Shown: positions 25,360 through 35,828 of the stretch, one piece after another
Position numbering within the stretch: position 1 is the first letter of the stretch
Layout of the letters: every line of letters begins with the position of its first letter
Origin: Streptomyces sp. NBC_00285
GTDB taxonomy: Bacteria > Actinomycetota > Actinomycetes > Streptomycetales > Streptomycetaceae
Reading direction: 5' to 3'
DNA length: 64,000 bases
NCBI RefSeq assembly: GCF_036174265.1
Contig: NZ_CP108055.1
Span: forward strand, 8,680,001-8,744,000
Program-made: the position numbers and the translations under genes
Notes under the pieces: generated by a model
Seen by the model: only the letters and a program-made list of their open reading frames with translations
The model's database searches: none
Told to the model about the DNA's origin: nothing

Positions 25360-26880
25360 ATGGCACCAGAACCCCCGCTGCTCAGCATGTCCGGCATCAC
25401 CAAGTCGTTCCCCGGAGTCCGGGCCCTCGACGGCGTCGACCTCGACGTCCAGGCCGGTGAAGTGCACTGTCTCCTCGGCCAGAACGGGGCCGGGAAGTCC
25501 ACCCTCATCAAGGTCCTCGCCGGCGCCCACCAGCCCGACACCGGCATCATCCGCTGGCGCGGCGAGGAGGTGACCCTCCGTTCGCCGATCGCCGCCATGC
25601 GTCTCGGCATCGCCACCATCTACCAGGAACTCGACCTGGTGGAGCACCTGTCCGTGGCCGAGAACGTCCACCTCGGACATGAACCCACGGCGGTCGGGTT
25701 CGTCGTGCGCGGACGGGTCGCGAAAGCTTCAACGGCCCGACTGCTGAAGCGACTTGGGCACCCCGAGATCGATCCGGCCCGGCTGGTGGGGGAGTTGTCG
25801 GCGGCCCAGCAGCAGATCGTGTCCATGGCGCGGGCCCTCTCCCACGACGTACGGCTGATCGTGATGGACGAACCGTCCGCCGCGCTCGACCCGGACGAGG
25901 TCGACAACCTCTTCCGGACCGTCGGTGACCTGACCGCCGAGGGCGTCGCCGTCGTCTATATCTCGCACCGTCTGGAGGAGATCCGGCGCATCGGCGACCG
26001 GGTGACCGTTCTCAAGGACGGCCGAGCCGTCGCGGTCGGGCTGCCCGCCAAGTCGACACCGACGCGTGAGGTCGTGGCGCTGATGACGGGCCGCAACGTC
26101 GAGTACGTCTTCCCGGAGCGGCCGGCGGCGGCGGTGAACGGCGGCAAACCGCTTCTGGAGGTCCAAGGGCTCGCCCGGCAAGGCGAGTTCGAACCCCTGG
26201 ACCTCGTGGTCCACCCGGGAGAGATCGTCGGCCTCGCCGGACTCGTCGGCTCGGGACGCTCCGAGATCCTGGAGACGATCTACGGCGCCCGCAAGCCCAC
26301 CGCCGGCCAAGTCGTCGTGGACGGCGCCGCGTTGCGGCCCGGCAGTGTCCGAGCCGCCGTCCGCGCCGGGATCGGACTCGCCCCCGAGGAGCGCAAGGCG
26401 CAGGCCCTGCTGATGCTGGAGTCGGTCACCCGCAACGTCTCCGTCTCCTCCATGTCCCGCTTCTCACGCGGCGGTTGGATCGACCGGGCGGCCGAACTAG
26501 GCGCGGCCAGGGCGGCGACCCGCGAACTGTCGCTGCGGCCCGACAACCCCTCCGCACCGATCCGCACCCTGTCCGGCGGCAACCAGCAAAAGGCCGTCCT
26601 GGCCCGCTGGCTGCTGCGCGGCTGCCGGGTCCTGCTGCTCGACGAACCCACCCGGGGAGTCGACGTCGGCGCCCGCGCCGAGCTGTACGCGGTCGTGCGG
26701 CGACTGGCAGACGAGGGACTGGCCGTCCTGCTGGTCTCCAGCGAGGTCCCCGAGGTGCTCGGCCTCGCCGACCGGGTCCTGGTGCTCCGCGAGGGCCGTG
26801 TCGTCCACACGGCACCAGCCCGTGAGCTCGACGAACACCGTGTACTCGACCTCGTCATGGAAGGAAGCCCGGCGTCATGA
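25360..26880 (+). CDS. Sugar ABC transporter ATP-binding protein (RbsA/MglA type)
   Basis: 506 residues with two fused ATPase domains. Domain 1 has Walker A GQNGAGKST, signature LSAAQQQ and Walker B LIVMDEPSAAL. Domain 2 (from about 265) has the shortened loop LVGSGRSEI, signature LSGGNQQK and Walker B VLLLDEPTRGVDVG. This degenerate second Walker A is characteristic of CUT2 carriers for ribose, galactose and inositol. It is first in an operon with permease (ATGA overlap) and binding lipoprotein. Substrate is unknown; the neighbours suggest a cyclitol or keto-sugar. Confidence 0.92.
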   Translation: MAPEPPLLSMSGITKSFPGVRALDGVDLDVQAGEVHCLLGQNGAGKSTLIKVLAGAHQPDTGIIRWRGEEVTLRSPIAAMRLGIATIYQELDLVEHLSVAENVHLGHEPTAVGFVVRGRVAKASTARLLKRLGHPEIDPARLVGELSAAQQQIVSMARALSHDVRLIVMDEPSAALDPDEVDNLFRTVGDLTAEGVAVVYISHRLEEIRRIGDRVTVLKDGRAVAVGLPAKSTPTREVVALMTGRNVEYVFPERPAAAVNGGKPLLEVQGLARQGEFEPLDLVVHPGEIVGLAGLVGSGRSEILETIYGARKPTAGQVVVDGAALRPGSVRAAVRAGIGLAPEERKAQALLMLESVTRNVSVSSMSRFSRGGWIDRAAELGAARAATRELSLRPDNPSAPIRTLSGGNQQKAVLARWLLRGCRVLLLDEPTRGVDVGARAELYAVVRRLADEGLAVLLVSSEVPEVLGLADRVLVLREGRVVHTAPARELDEHRVLDLVMEGSPAS

Positions 26881-27896
26881 CGCAGCATGCGTCCCCACCG
26901 CGGGACAGCGCAGACAAGGTGCCGTCGACGAGTGAACCACGGGCGTGGCGATCCGCGCTGGCCCGCACCGACGTCCGCACCCTCTCCCTCCTCGGTGTGC
27001 TCGCCGCCCTCGTCGTCATCGGCGGCGTCACCAAGCCCGACGAGTTCCTCGACACCCGCAACCTCCAACTCGTCCTCACCCAGGCCTCGGTGATCGGTGT
27101 CGTCACCGTCGGCATGACCTTCGTCATCACCTCCGGCGGCATCGACCTCTCCGTCGGCGCGATCGTCGCCCTCGCCTCGGTGTGGGCCACCACGGTCGCC
27201 ACCCAGGAGTACGGCTTCGCGGGCATCCTCTTCACCGCCGTGATCGTCGGAGTCGGCTGCGGCCTGGTCAACGGACTGCTCGTCGCGTACGGCGGGATGG
27301 TCCCGTTCATCGCCACCCTCGCGATGCTCGCCTCGGCCCGGGGACTGGCCCTCCAGATCACCGACGGCAGGACACAGATCGTCACCGTGTCCTCCGTGCT
27401 CGACCTCGGTGAGCGCGACGCATACGTCCTCGGCGTACCGCCCCTCGTCATGGTCTTCGCAGTCGTGACGATCATCGGGTGGCTGGTGCTGAACCGCACC
27501 ACCTTCGGCCGGCGCACCGTCGCCGTCGGGGGCAACGCCGAGGCCGCCCGCCTCGCCGGCATCGACGTACGCCGTCAGCGGCTCTACCTCTACCTGCTCT
27601 CCGGGCTGTGCTGCGGCATCGCGGCCTTCCTGCTGATCATCCTGGCCGGCTCCGGCCAGAACACCAACGGCAACCTCTACGAACTCGACGCCATCGCCGC
27701 CGCGATCATCGGCGGCACCCTGCTCAGCGGGGGCCGCGGCACCATCACCGGCTCCGTGCTCGGCGTTCTGATCTTCACCACGATCACGAACATCTTCGCC
27801 CTGAACAACCTGCAGAGCGACGTCCAGCAGATCGCCAAGGGCGCGATCATCGTCGCCGCCGTGCTGGTCCAGCGCCGTACCGCAAGCACGACCTGA
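26877..27896 (+). CDS. Sugar ABC transporter permease (RbsC type)
   Basis: 339 residues with eight to ten membrane segments; the loop around GMTFVITSGGIDLSVGAIVA is the conserved signature of CUT2 permeases. The start overlaps the ATPase stop (ATGA), indicating co-translation. It forms the membrane channel of the ribose/inositol-type importer. Confidence 0.92.
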   Translation: MTQHASPPRDSADKVPSTSEPRAWRSALARTDVRTLSLLGVLAALVVIGGVTKPDEFLDTRNLQLVLTQASVIGVVTVGMTFVITSGGIDLSVGAIVALASVWATTVATQEYGFAGILFTAVIVGVGCGLVNGLLVAYGGMVPFIATLAMLASARGLALQITDGRTQIVTVSSVLDLGERDAYVLGVPPLVMVFAVVTIIGWLVLNRTTFGRRTVAVGGNAEAARLAGIDVRRQRLYLYLLSGLCCGIAAFLLIILAGSGQNTNGNLYELDAIAAAIIGGTLLSGGRGTITGSVLGVLIFTTITNIFALNNLQSDVQQIAKGAIIVAAVLVQRRTASTT

Positions 27897-27913
27897 GGAA
27901 AGGGTTCACCGCC

Positions 27914-28966
27914 ATGCCACAGCACACGAGCCGCTTCACGAGTCGCCGGGGACTGCTCTTCGGGAGCGCCGCAGTCGGAGCCGGTGCCCTCCTCGCAGGT
28001 TGCACCAGCAATGACTCCGGTGATGACAAGCCGGCCGCGAACGACCAGCCGGCCGCCGCCGACTCGCCCGGCAAGCCGATCACCATCGGATTCGCGGGAC
28101 CACAGGCCGACCACGGCTGGCTGAACGCCATCAACGACAACGCCAAGAACCGTGCGAAGAAGTACTCGGATGTCACCCTGGAGATCACCGAGGGCTCCAA
28201 CGACACCGCCGCGCAGATCGGCCAGATCGAGACCCTCATCAACAAGAAGGTCGACGTCCTGGTGGTGCTGCCCGCCGACGGCAAGGCCCTCACCCAGGTC
28301 GGGCTGAAGGCCATGCGGGCCGGGATACCGGTGGTCAACCTCGACCGGATCTTCAACACCCCGCAGGCGTACCGCTGTTGGATAGGCGGCGACAACTACG
28401 GCATGGGTCTCAACGCCGGCAACTACATCGGCGAGAAGCTCAAGGGGAAGTCGAACGCCAAGGTCATCGAACTCGCCGGCCTCGACAACCTGGAACTCAC
28501 CAAGCAGCGCACCAAGGGCTTCGACGACGCCCTGAAGAACTACCCGAACATCAAGAAGGTGGCCCGCCAGGCCGCCGAGTTCACGGTGGAGTCCGGACAG
28601 GCCAAGATGGCCCAACTCCTGCAGGCCCAGTCGAGCTTCGACGCGGTGTGGAACCACGACGACGACCAGGGCGTGGGCGCGCTGCGCGCCATCGACCAGG
28701 CCGGACGCGACGACTTCCTGATGGTCGGCGGCGCGGGCGCGCTGTCCGCCTTCCAGGCCATCAAGCAGGACAACGGGGTCCTCAAGGCGACCGTCCTCTA
28801 CCCGCCGACCATGGCCGCCTCCGCGATCGACCTCGCCCGCGCCCTCGGCCAGACCAAAGGCATAAGCGGCCTCTCCGAGTTCGAGATCCCGGCCTCCCTC
28901 ACGCTCTACTCGGCCGTCGTCGACAAGACCAACGTCGACCAGTACATGTCCACCGGCTTCAAGTGA
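27914..28966 (+). CDS. Sugar ABC transporter substrate-binding lipoprotein
   Basis: 350 residues. The signal TSRRGLLFGSAAVGAGALLAGC combines a twin-arginine pair with a lipobox (LLAGC), so the protein is exported, lipidated and held outside the membrane. ITIGFAGPQADHGWLNAIND and VVNLDRIFN are typical of periplasmic-binding fold type I (RbsB-like) proteins. ATG 27914 follows GAAAGGGTTCACC and begins at the signal; the frame is open further upstream but inside the permease gene. It supplies the sugar specificity of the importer. Confidence 0.92.
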   Translation: MPQHTSRFTSRRGLLFGSAAVGAGALLAGCTSNDSGDDKPAANDQPAAADSPGKPITIGFAGPQADHGWLNAINDNAKNRAKKYSDVTLEITEGSNDTAAQIGQIETLINKKVDVLVVLPADGKALTQVGLKAMRAGIPVVNLDRIFNTPQAYRCWIGGDNYGMGLNAGNYIGEKLKGKSNAKVIELAGLDNLELTKQRTKGFDDALKNYPNIKKVARQAAEFTVESGQAKMAQLLQAQSSFDAVWNHDDDQGVGALRAIDQAGRDDFLMVGGAGALSAFQAIKQDNGVLKATVLYPPTMAASAIDLARALGQTKGISGLSEFEIPASLTLYSAVVDKTNVDQYMSTGFK

Positions 28967-29072
28967 GGCGTACCGGGCTTTCGCCATGAGGCGTCCCGCA
29001 CACGGGGCCCGGTTCGTCGACGGACCGGGCTGCACCCCCCACCGCGCCACGACGACGAGGAGGACATCGCGC

Positions 29073-30275
29073 ATGGCACAGCCGCAACAGTCAGAAGAGG
29101 CCGAGCCGCCCCCTCTGCGGGTCGGCATGGTGGGCTACGCCTTCATGGGAGCCGCCCACTCCCAGGGCTGGCGGACCGTCGGACGCGTCTTCGACCTGCC
29201 CCGCCGCCCGGTGCTCGCCGCGATCTGCGGACGCGACGCGGACGCCGTGCGCCGGGCCGCCGACCGGCACGGCTGGGCGGCGGCCGAGACCGACTGGCGG
29301 GCGTTGATCGAGCGGGACGACATCGACCTCGTCGACATCTGTACCCCCGGCGACAGCCACGCCGAGATCGCCGTCGCCGCGCTCGCCGCTGGCAAGCACG
29401 TGCTGTGCGAGAAGCCCCTCGCCAACACCGTCGAAGAGGCCCAGCTGATGACCAGCGCAGCCGAAGAAGCCTTTGGACGCGGGCAGTTGGCGATGGTCGG
29501 CTTCAACTACCGCAGGGTGCCCGCCACCGCGCTGGCCCGCCGGATGGTGGCCGAGGGACGGCTCGGCAGACTGCGGCACGTCCGGGTGACGTACCTTCAG
29601 GACTGGCTCGTGGACCCGGAGTTCCCCCTGACCTGGCGGCTGCGCAGGGAACAGGCCGGCTCGGGCTCCCTCGGCGACCTGGGCGCGCACATCATCGACC
29701 TGGCCCAGTACCTGGCGGGCGAGCCGCTGGCCGGAGTGTCCGCCCTGACGGAGACCTTCGTACGGGAGCGCCCCCTGGCCGAAGGCGCGGTGAAAGGCCT
29801 GGCCGCCGTGTCCGGGACCGGCATCGGACAGGTCACCGTGGACGACGCCGCCCTGTTCACCGGCCGCTTCACCTCCGGCGCCCTCGCCGCCTTCGAAGCC
29901 ACCCGCTACGCGACCGGCCGCAAGAACTCCCTGCGCATCGAACTCAACGGCGAGCGCGGCTCGTTGGCCTTCGACCTCGAACGCCTCAACGAACTCGCCT
30001 ACCACGACGGCACGGAAGCCGGCACACACGCAGGCTTCCGCCGCATCCTCGTGACCGAACCCGACCATCCCTACCTGGACGCCTGGTGGCCGCCCGGCCA
30101 CGGCCTCGGCTACGAGCACACCTTCGTCCACCAAGCCCGCGACCTCGTCCACGCCATCGCCGAGGGCCGCCGCCCCGAACCCTCCTTCGCCGACGGGCTC
30201 CAGGTCCAGCGCGTGCTCGCGGCCGTGGAGGAGAGCGCGGAGAAGAACTCCGTCTACACACCGATAGCCGTCTGA
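29073..30275 (+). CDS. Gfo/Idh/MocA-family oxidoreductase
   Basis: 400 residues. The N-terminal Rossmann segment VGMVGYAFMGAAHS binds NAD(P), and CEKPLANT carries the conserved Glu-Lys-Pro with the catalytic Lys; GDLGAHIIDLAQYL is the His-containing active-site helix. Such enzymes oxidise a hydroxyl of sugars or inositols. GAGGAGGA lies upstream of ATG 29073. Placed after a sugar ABC importer and before two sugar-modifying genes, it probably starts catabolism of the imported sugar by making a keto form. Confidence 0.9.
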   Translation: MAQPQQSEEAEPPPLRVGMVGYAFMGAAHSQGWRTVGRVFDLPRRPVLAAICGRDADAVRRAADRHGWAAAETDWRALIERDDIDLVDICTPGDSHAEIAVAALAAGKHVLCEKPLANTVEEAQLMTSAAEEAFGRGQLAMVGFNYRRVPATALARRMVAEGRLGRLRHVRVTYLQDWLVDPEFPLTWRLRREQAGSGSLGDLGAHIIDLAQYLAGEPLAGVSALTETFVRERPLAEGAVKGLAAVSGTGIGQVTVDDAALFTGRFTSGALAAFEATRYATGRKNSLRIELNGERGSLAFDLERLNELAYHDGTEAGTHAGFRRILVTEPDHPYLDAWWPPGHGLGYEHTFVHQARDLVHAIAEGRRPEPSFADGLQVQRVLAAVEESAEKNSVYTPIAV

Positions 30276-30290
30276 GGAGGGTTCGGAGAA

Positions 30291-31289
<999 letters not shown>

Positions 31290-31348
31290 GCTCCCCCGAG
31301 GCGACGTGAGCTTCATCCGACTCCCACCGACTGAGAGGAGAGACTCCC

Positions 31349-32692
31349 ATCAACACAACTGGACGATGGACGACAGGAGTTGCGGGGGCTGCCCTGCTCC
31401 TCGGCTGTGTGTCCCCACCCGCGGCGTCGCACTCAGCGGACACCGAACGGGTGCTGGTCTTCTCCAAGACGGCCGGCTTCCGGCACGACTCCATCCCCGA
31501 CGCCGTCGCGGCGGTGAAGCAACTCGGCGAGAGCGGCGGCTTCGCGGTCGACGCGACGGAGGACGCCGGGGCGTTCACGGCCCGCAACCTGCGCCGCTAC
31601 GACGCCGTCGTCTTCCTGTCGACCACCGGAGACATCCTCGACCCCACCCAGCAGCGAGCGTTCGAGGGCTACATCCGACACGGCGGCGGATATGTCGGCA
31701 TCCACGCGGCGGCCGACACCGAGTACGACTGGGCGTTCTACGGCGGTCTGGCCGGCGCCTACTTCCACTCGCACCCGGCGATCCAACCTGCCACGGTGAC
31801 CGTCGAGGACCGGGCCCACCCGTCCACGTCCGGGCTGCCCCCGACGTGGAACCGGACCGACGAGTGGTACAACTACCGCTCCGATCCCCGCGCCCGGGCC
31901 CACATCCTGGCCTCACTCGACGAGTCGTCGTACACCGGCGGCACGATGAACGGCGACCATCCGATCGCCTGGTGCCAGGACTACCAGGGCGGCCGAGCCT
32001 TCTACACCGGCCTCGGCCACACCAAGGAGTCGTACACGGATCCTGCATTCCGTAGCCACCTGCTGGGCGGGATCCGGTATGCGATCGGCGAGACACAGGC
32101 CGACTGTCGGCCGGAGAACGGATACCGTCCGCTCTTCGACGGCACGGTGGACTCGCTGACCGACTGGGAACAGGCCGGCCCGGGCTCCTTCACCCGGTCC
32201 GACGACGGCACGCTCACGTCGTCGGGCGGCATGGGGCTCCCCTGGTACGCGGCATCCGGTTTCTCGTCGTACTCCCTGAAGCTCGACTGGCAGATGTCCG
32301 GCGCCTCGGGGGACGACAACTCCGGTGTGTTCGTGGGCTTCCCGCCCTCGGACGACCCCTGGTCCGCCGTGGACAACGGCTACGAGATCCAGATCGACGC
32401 CACCGACGTACCGGAGAAGACGACCGGTTCCGTCTATGGATTCCGCTCCGCCGACCTGAAGAAGCGCGACCGTGCGCTGAACCCGCCGGGGGAGTGGAAC
32501 ACATACGAGATCCGCGTGGAGGGCGAACGGCTCCGCGTCTGGCTCAACGGCGTGAAGATCAACGATTTCACCAACACGGATCCGGCCCGGAGCCTGCGTG
32601 ACGGGCATGTCGGCATCCAGAACCACGGAACCGACGACCGGATGTCCTTCCGTGACATCCGGATCAGGGAGCTGCCCGGCAAGGGCGACTGA
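31349..32692 (+). CDS. ThuA-DUF1080 lipoprotein, apparent non-canonical ATC start
   Basis: From 31349 the frame reads a positively charged start, a hydrophobic stretch and a lipobox: INTTGRWTTGVAGAALLLGC. GAGAGGAGAG sits about 7 nt before the ATC at 31349, and the in-frame stop at 31307 leaves no ATG, GTG or TTG in between. The first canonical codon is GTG 31409, which would cut off the signal. Downstream are a ThuA domain (VLVFSKTAGFRHDSI, GGGYVGIHAAADTEYDW) and a DUF1080 jelly roll (GYRPLFDGT). Both families occur in keto-sugar/glycoside breakdown. Either ATC initiates, or a G-to-C change has damaged an ATG. Confidence 0.75.
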   Translation: MNTTGRWTTGVAGAALLLGCVSPPAASHSADTERVLVFSKTAGFRHDSIPDAVAAVKQLGESGGFAVDATEDAGAFTARNLRRYDAVVFLSTTGDILDPTQQRAFEGYIRHGGGYVGIHAAADTEYDWAFYGGLAGAYFHSHPAIQPATVTVEDRAHPSTSGLPPTWNRTDEWYNYRSDPRARAHILASLDESSYTGGTMNGDHPIAWCQDYQGGRAFYTGLGHTKESYTDPAFRSHLLGGIRYAIGETQADCRPENGYRPLFDGTVDSLTDWEQAGPGSFTRSDDGTLTSSGGMGLPWYAASGFSSYSLKLDWQMSGASGDDNSGVFVGFPPSDDPWSAVDNGYEIQIDATDVPEKTTGSVYGFRSADLKKRDRALNPPGEWNTYEIRVEGERLRVWLNGVKINDFTNTDPARSLRDGHVGIQNHGTDDRMSFRDIRIRELPGKGD

Positions 32693-32786
32693 GCGGCGGC
32701 GGGCGGGGGACGCCGGACCCCCGCCCGCCGCCTTCATCCCTTCCACGCAGGGTCTGCGCACGCACGTGTTCGACAAGGAGGCTGCC

Positions 32787-33090
32787 ATGTCCGCGTCCGT
32801 TTCCGTCCCACGCGTCGATGTCTGGCTGATCGGGGCCCGCGGTTGCGTCGCCACGACGGTCGGCGCGGGCTGTGCCGCCATGACCGCGGGCCTGCACCCG
32901 CCGACGGATCTGCTCACCGAGACACCCCCCTTCACCGGGAGGGCCCTGCCCGCCCTGTCCTGCCTGCCCTACGCGGGCCGCCAGGGCAAGACCGGCCGGC
33001 TCCTGATCCGGTCCGTCCTGGGCCCGATGCTCACCCGGCGGGCGCCGACAGTCCGAGGTCGGTCCGTAGTCGGTTTCGTCGGAGGCGGCC
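32787..33090 (+). pseudogene. Internally deleted inositol-3-phosphate synthase pseudogene
   Basis: A strong site AAGGAGG precedes ATG 32787. Residues 1-58 (VDVWLIGARGCVATTVGAG, LTETPPFTG) match the N-terminus of the EBO-associated inositol-phosphate synthase family. Residues about 59-91 (LPYAGRQGKTGRLLIRSVLG) match a segment normally much further on. Most of the middle is missing, joined in frame near 32950-32966, and after about 33087 similarity ends although the frame stays open to 33341. The Rossmann core and active site cannot be intact. Confidence 0.7.
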
Positions 33091-33337
33091 GGCCGCGCCG
33101 GTCGTTCAGGGGGCCGGCGCGGCCGGCGAGCGGAGGAACAGCGCCGGGCGGCACGCCCGAGGGGCCAAGTCCGTTGCCGACGAGCCGCGTTCACACGCGG
33201 CGGCCCGGCCACGACCCTGGGCAACGCGCCCCGCGCGCCCCGCTCCGTACCGGCCGAGCCGCCGCATCCGCGACCACCGCTGCAAGCACCGCCCTCACCC
33301 CGCCGGCCCGACGATTCGTGAGGAAGGCGAGCGCCAC
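33091..33337. other. Decayed segment between the synthase pseudogene and the EBO-like genes
   Basis: About 250 bp with no recognised product in any frame. In related clusters a UbiA-type prenyltransferase (EboC-like) gene would be expected around here. I could not recognise a piece of it, so it seems deleted. Confidence 0.45.
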
Positions 33338-34246
33338 ATGACCAGTCCCCTCGCTCCACGCGAACCGGTTCCAGCGCCCGGCGGTCATCCGATCCGCTTC
33401 GGCTACGGCACCAACGGCCTCGCCGACCTCCGCCTCGACGACGCCCTCACCCTGCTGGCCGACCTCGGCTACGACGGCGTCGGTCTGACCCTCGACCACA
33501 TGCACCTGGACCCCCTCGCCCCCGACCTGGCCGCCCGCACCCGCCGTCTCGCGCACCGACTGGACGCACTCGGCCTGACGGTCACCGTCGAGACGGGCGC
33601 CCGCTATGTGCTCGACCCGCGCCGCAAACACGGTCCCTCGCTGCTCGACCCCGACCCGGACGACCGCGCCCGCCGCGTCGACCTGCTGGTCCGGGCCGTC
33701 CAGGTCGCCGCCGACCTCGGCGCGCACGCCGTGCACTGCTTCAGCGGCGTCACCCCACCGGGCACCGACCCGGACATGGCGTGGAAACGGCTGGCCGAGA
33801 CGCTCACCCCTGTCCTGGACGTCGCCGACGCCGCCGGCATCCCCCTCGCCGTCGAACCCGAACCGGGCCACCTCCTCGCCGCCCTCGCCGACTTCCACCG
33901 CCTCCGCACCACCCTCGGTGACCCGGCCGCCCTCGGCCTGACCCTCGACATCGGTCACTGCCAGTGCCTCGAACCCCTGTCACCCGCCGACTGCGTCCGC
34001 GCCGCAGGACCCTGGCTGCGCCACGTCCAGATCGAGGACATGCGACGAGGCATCCACGAACACCTCCCCTTCGGTGACGGCGACATCGACTTCCCGCCGG
34101 TCCTCGCCGCCCTGGCCGACACCGGCTACCAGGGCCTGACCGTCGTCGAACTGCCGCGTCACTCCCACGCGGGCCCCCACTTCGCCGAACTCTCCCTCCC
34201 GTACCTCCGACAGGCAGTGGCGCTCTCACAAGGAAGCACTCCATGA
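33338..34246 (+). CDS. Sugar phosphate isomerase/epimerase-like TIM barrel (EBO-like cluster)
   Basis: 302 residues from ATG 33338, with GGAAGGCGAGCG upstream. Barrel strands with likely metal ligands are visible: TVTVETGARY (Glu), AVEPEPGHLL (Glu), LTLDIGHCQC (Asp-His) and RHVQIEDMRRG (Asp). Its stop overlaps the EboA-like start by 4 nt. In this cluster type a TIM-barrel protein of this kind accompanies EboA, TatD, EboE and the phosphodiesterase, but its substrate is not known. Confidence 0.82.
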   Translation: MTSPLAPREPVPAPGGHPIRFGYGTNGLADLRLDDALTLLADLGYDGVGLTLDHMHLDPLAPDLAARTRRLAHRLDALGLTVTVETGARYVLDPRRKHGPSLLDPDPDDRARRVDLLVRAVQVAADLGAHAVHCFSGVTPPGTDPDMAWKRLAETLTPVLDVADAAGIPLAVEPEPGHLLAALADFHRLRTTLGDPAALGLTLDIGHCQCLEPLSPADCVRAAGPWLRHVQIEDMRRGIHEHLPFGDGDIDFPPVLAALADTGYQGLTVVELPRHSHAGPHFAELSLPYLRQAVALSQGSTP

Positions 34247-34977
34247 CCCACCCCCATGCCCACCAGGCACCCTCCACGACGGACACCCCGGGCACCACCC
34301 ACGCCCGAACCCCGCCGGCCCAGTTGCACAGCCACATCGCCGCCCACCTCGACGACACCGCCCGCGCCTGGCTCGACCAGGCCCTCGACGAGGCCGCCGC
34401 CCACCCCGGCGCCCACGGCCCCATCTCCGTATGGGAGTTGCGCCTCGCCGAGGCCGGCCGCCGCTGCGGCCCCGAACACGCCGACGCCGTCCGCATCCTG
34501 ATCCTGCACGCGGCCCGTGCCGACACCGACGCCCTCACCCGGGTCTACGCCCAGGGCACCGCCGCCGAACGCCGCGCCGTCCTGCGCGCCCTGCCCTATC
34601 TGGTGCCGGGCCCCGAAGCCCTCCCGCTCGTCGAGGACGCCCTGCGCACCAACGACACCCGCCTCCTGGCCGCCGCCGTCGGCCCCTACGCCGCCCGCCA
34701 CCTCGCCCCCCACCACTGGCGCCACGCCATCCTGAAATGCCTTTTCACCGGCATACCCGTGACCGAGGTGGCGGACCTGGACCGGCGGGCCCACGCCGAC
34801 GCCGAACTCGCCCGCATGCTCGCCGACTACGCCGCCGAACGCACCGCAGCAGGCCGCCCCGTGCCCCACGACCTGCACCGCGTCCTGACCCTGACCGACC
34901 CCACCGCCACCCCACCGGAGCCGGCCGCCGACCACGGCCCGAACGGCTCCGACGGCATCCACGGCAAGGACTCCTGA
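34243..34977 (+). CDS. eboA: EboA-like protein
   Basis: 244 residues, mostly alpha-helical and Ala/His-rich. ARAWLDQALDEAAAH and the run WRHAILKCLFTGIPVTEV are characteristic of EboA-domain proteins. It overlaps the previous gene (ATGA) and its TGA shares a base with the next ATG. EBO clusters have been implicated in handling or moving precursor metabolites in algae, Bacteroidetes and cyanobacteria; the biochemical role of EboA itself is unknown. Assignment rests on sequence feel plus exact gene order. Confidence 0.75.
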   Translation: MTHPHAHQAPSTTDTPGTTHARTPPAQLHSHIAAHLDDTARAWLDQALDEAAAHPGAHGPISVWELRLAEAGRRCGPEHADAVRILILHAARADTDALTRVYAQGTAAERRAVLRALPYLVPGPEALPLVEDALRTNDTRLLAAAVGPYAARHLAPHHWRHAILKCLFTGIPVTEVADLDRRAHADAELARMLADYAAERTAAGRPVPHDLHRVLTLTDPTATPPEPAADHGPNGSDGIHGKDS

Positions 34978-35825
34978 TGCGTATCTTCGACCCCCACATT
35001 CACATGACGTCGAGGACCACCGACGACTACCAGGCCATGCACACCGCCGGTGTCCGCGCCGTCGTCGAACCGTCCTTCTGGCTCGGCCAGCCCCGCACCT
35101 CCCTCACCTCCTTCCTCGACTACTTCGACTCCCTGCTGGGCTGGGAGCCCTTCCGCGCCGCCCAGTACGGCATCGCCCACCACTGCACGATCGCCCTGAA
35201 CCCGAAAGAGGCCAACGACCCGCGCTGCGTCCCGGTCCTCGACGAACTGCCCCGGTATCTCGTCAAGGACCAGGTCGTCGCCGTCGGCGAGATCGGCTAC
35301 GACTCCATGACGCCGGCCGAGGACACCGCCCTCGCCACCCAGCTCCAGCTCGCCGCCGACCACCAGCTGCCCGCACTCGTCCACACCCCGCACCGCGACA
35401 AGCTCGCCGGCCTGCGCCGCACCCTCGACGTCGTCCGCGAATCCGCGCTGCCGCCCGGCCATGTCCTGGTCGACCACCTCAACGAGACCACCGTCAAGGA
35501 GGCCAAGGACAGCGGCTGCTGGCTCGGCTTCTCCGTCTATCCCGACACCAAGATGGACGAGGAACGGATGGTCGCGATCCTGCGCACCTACGGTCCCGAA
35601 CAGGTCCTGGTGAACTCCGCCGCGGACTGGGGCCGCAGCGATCCCCTCAAGACGCGCAAGGTCGGCGACCTGATGCTCGCCGAGGGCTTCACCGAGGACG
35701 ATGTCGACCGCGTGCTGTGGCGCAACCCCGTCGCCTTCTACGGACTCAGCGGCCGGCTCGACCTCGACACCGCGGCCACCGAAGCCACCCACGAGGGCAA
35801 CTCCATCCTCCGCGGCGGGGCGTGA
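34977..35825 (+). CDS. TatD-family metal-dependent hydrolase (EboB-like)
   Basis: 282 residues from ATG 34977, sharing one base with the EboA stop. MRIFDPHIHM carries the two metal-binding histidines of amidohydrolase barrels. VAVGEIGYD supplies Glu, ALVHTPHRDK His, VLVDHLNE His and LVNSAADWG Asp, completing a TatD-type dinuclear site. It probably hydrolyses a phosphoester or similar bond in the metabolite handled by this cluster. Confidence 0.85.
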   Translation: MRIFDPHIHMTSRTTDDYQAMHTAGVRAVVEPSFWLGQPRTSLTSFLDYFDSLLGWEPFRAAQYGIAHHCTIALNPKEANDPRCVPVLDELPRYLVKDQVVAVGEIGYDSMTPAEDTALATQLQLAADHQLPALVHTPHRDKLAGLRRTLDVVRESALPPGHVLVDHLNETTVKEAKDSGCWLGFSVYPDTKMDEERMVAILRTYGPEQVLVNSAADWGRSDPLKTRKVGDLMLAEGFTEDDVDRVLWRNPVAFYGLSGRLDLDTAATEATHEGNSILRGGA

Positions 35826-35828
35826 GCC

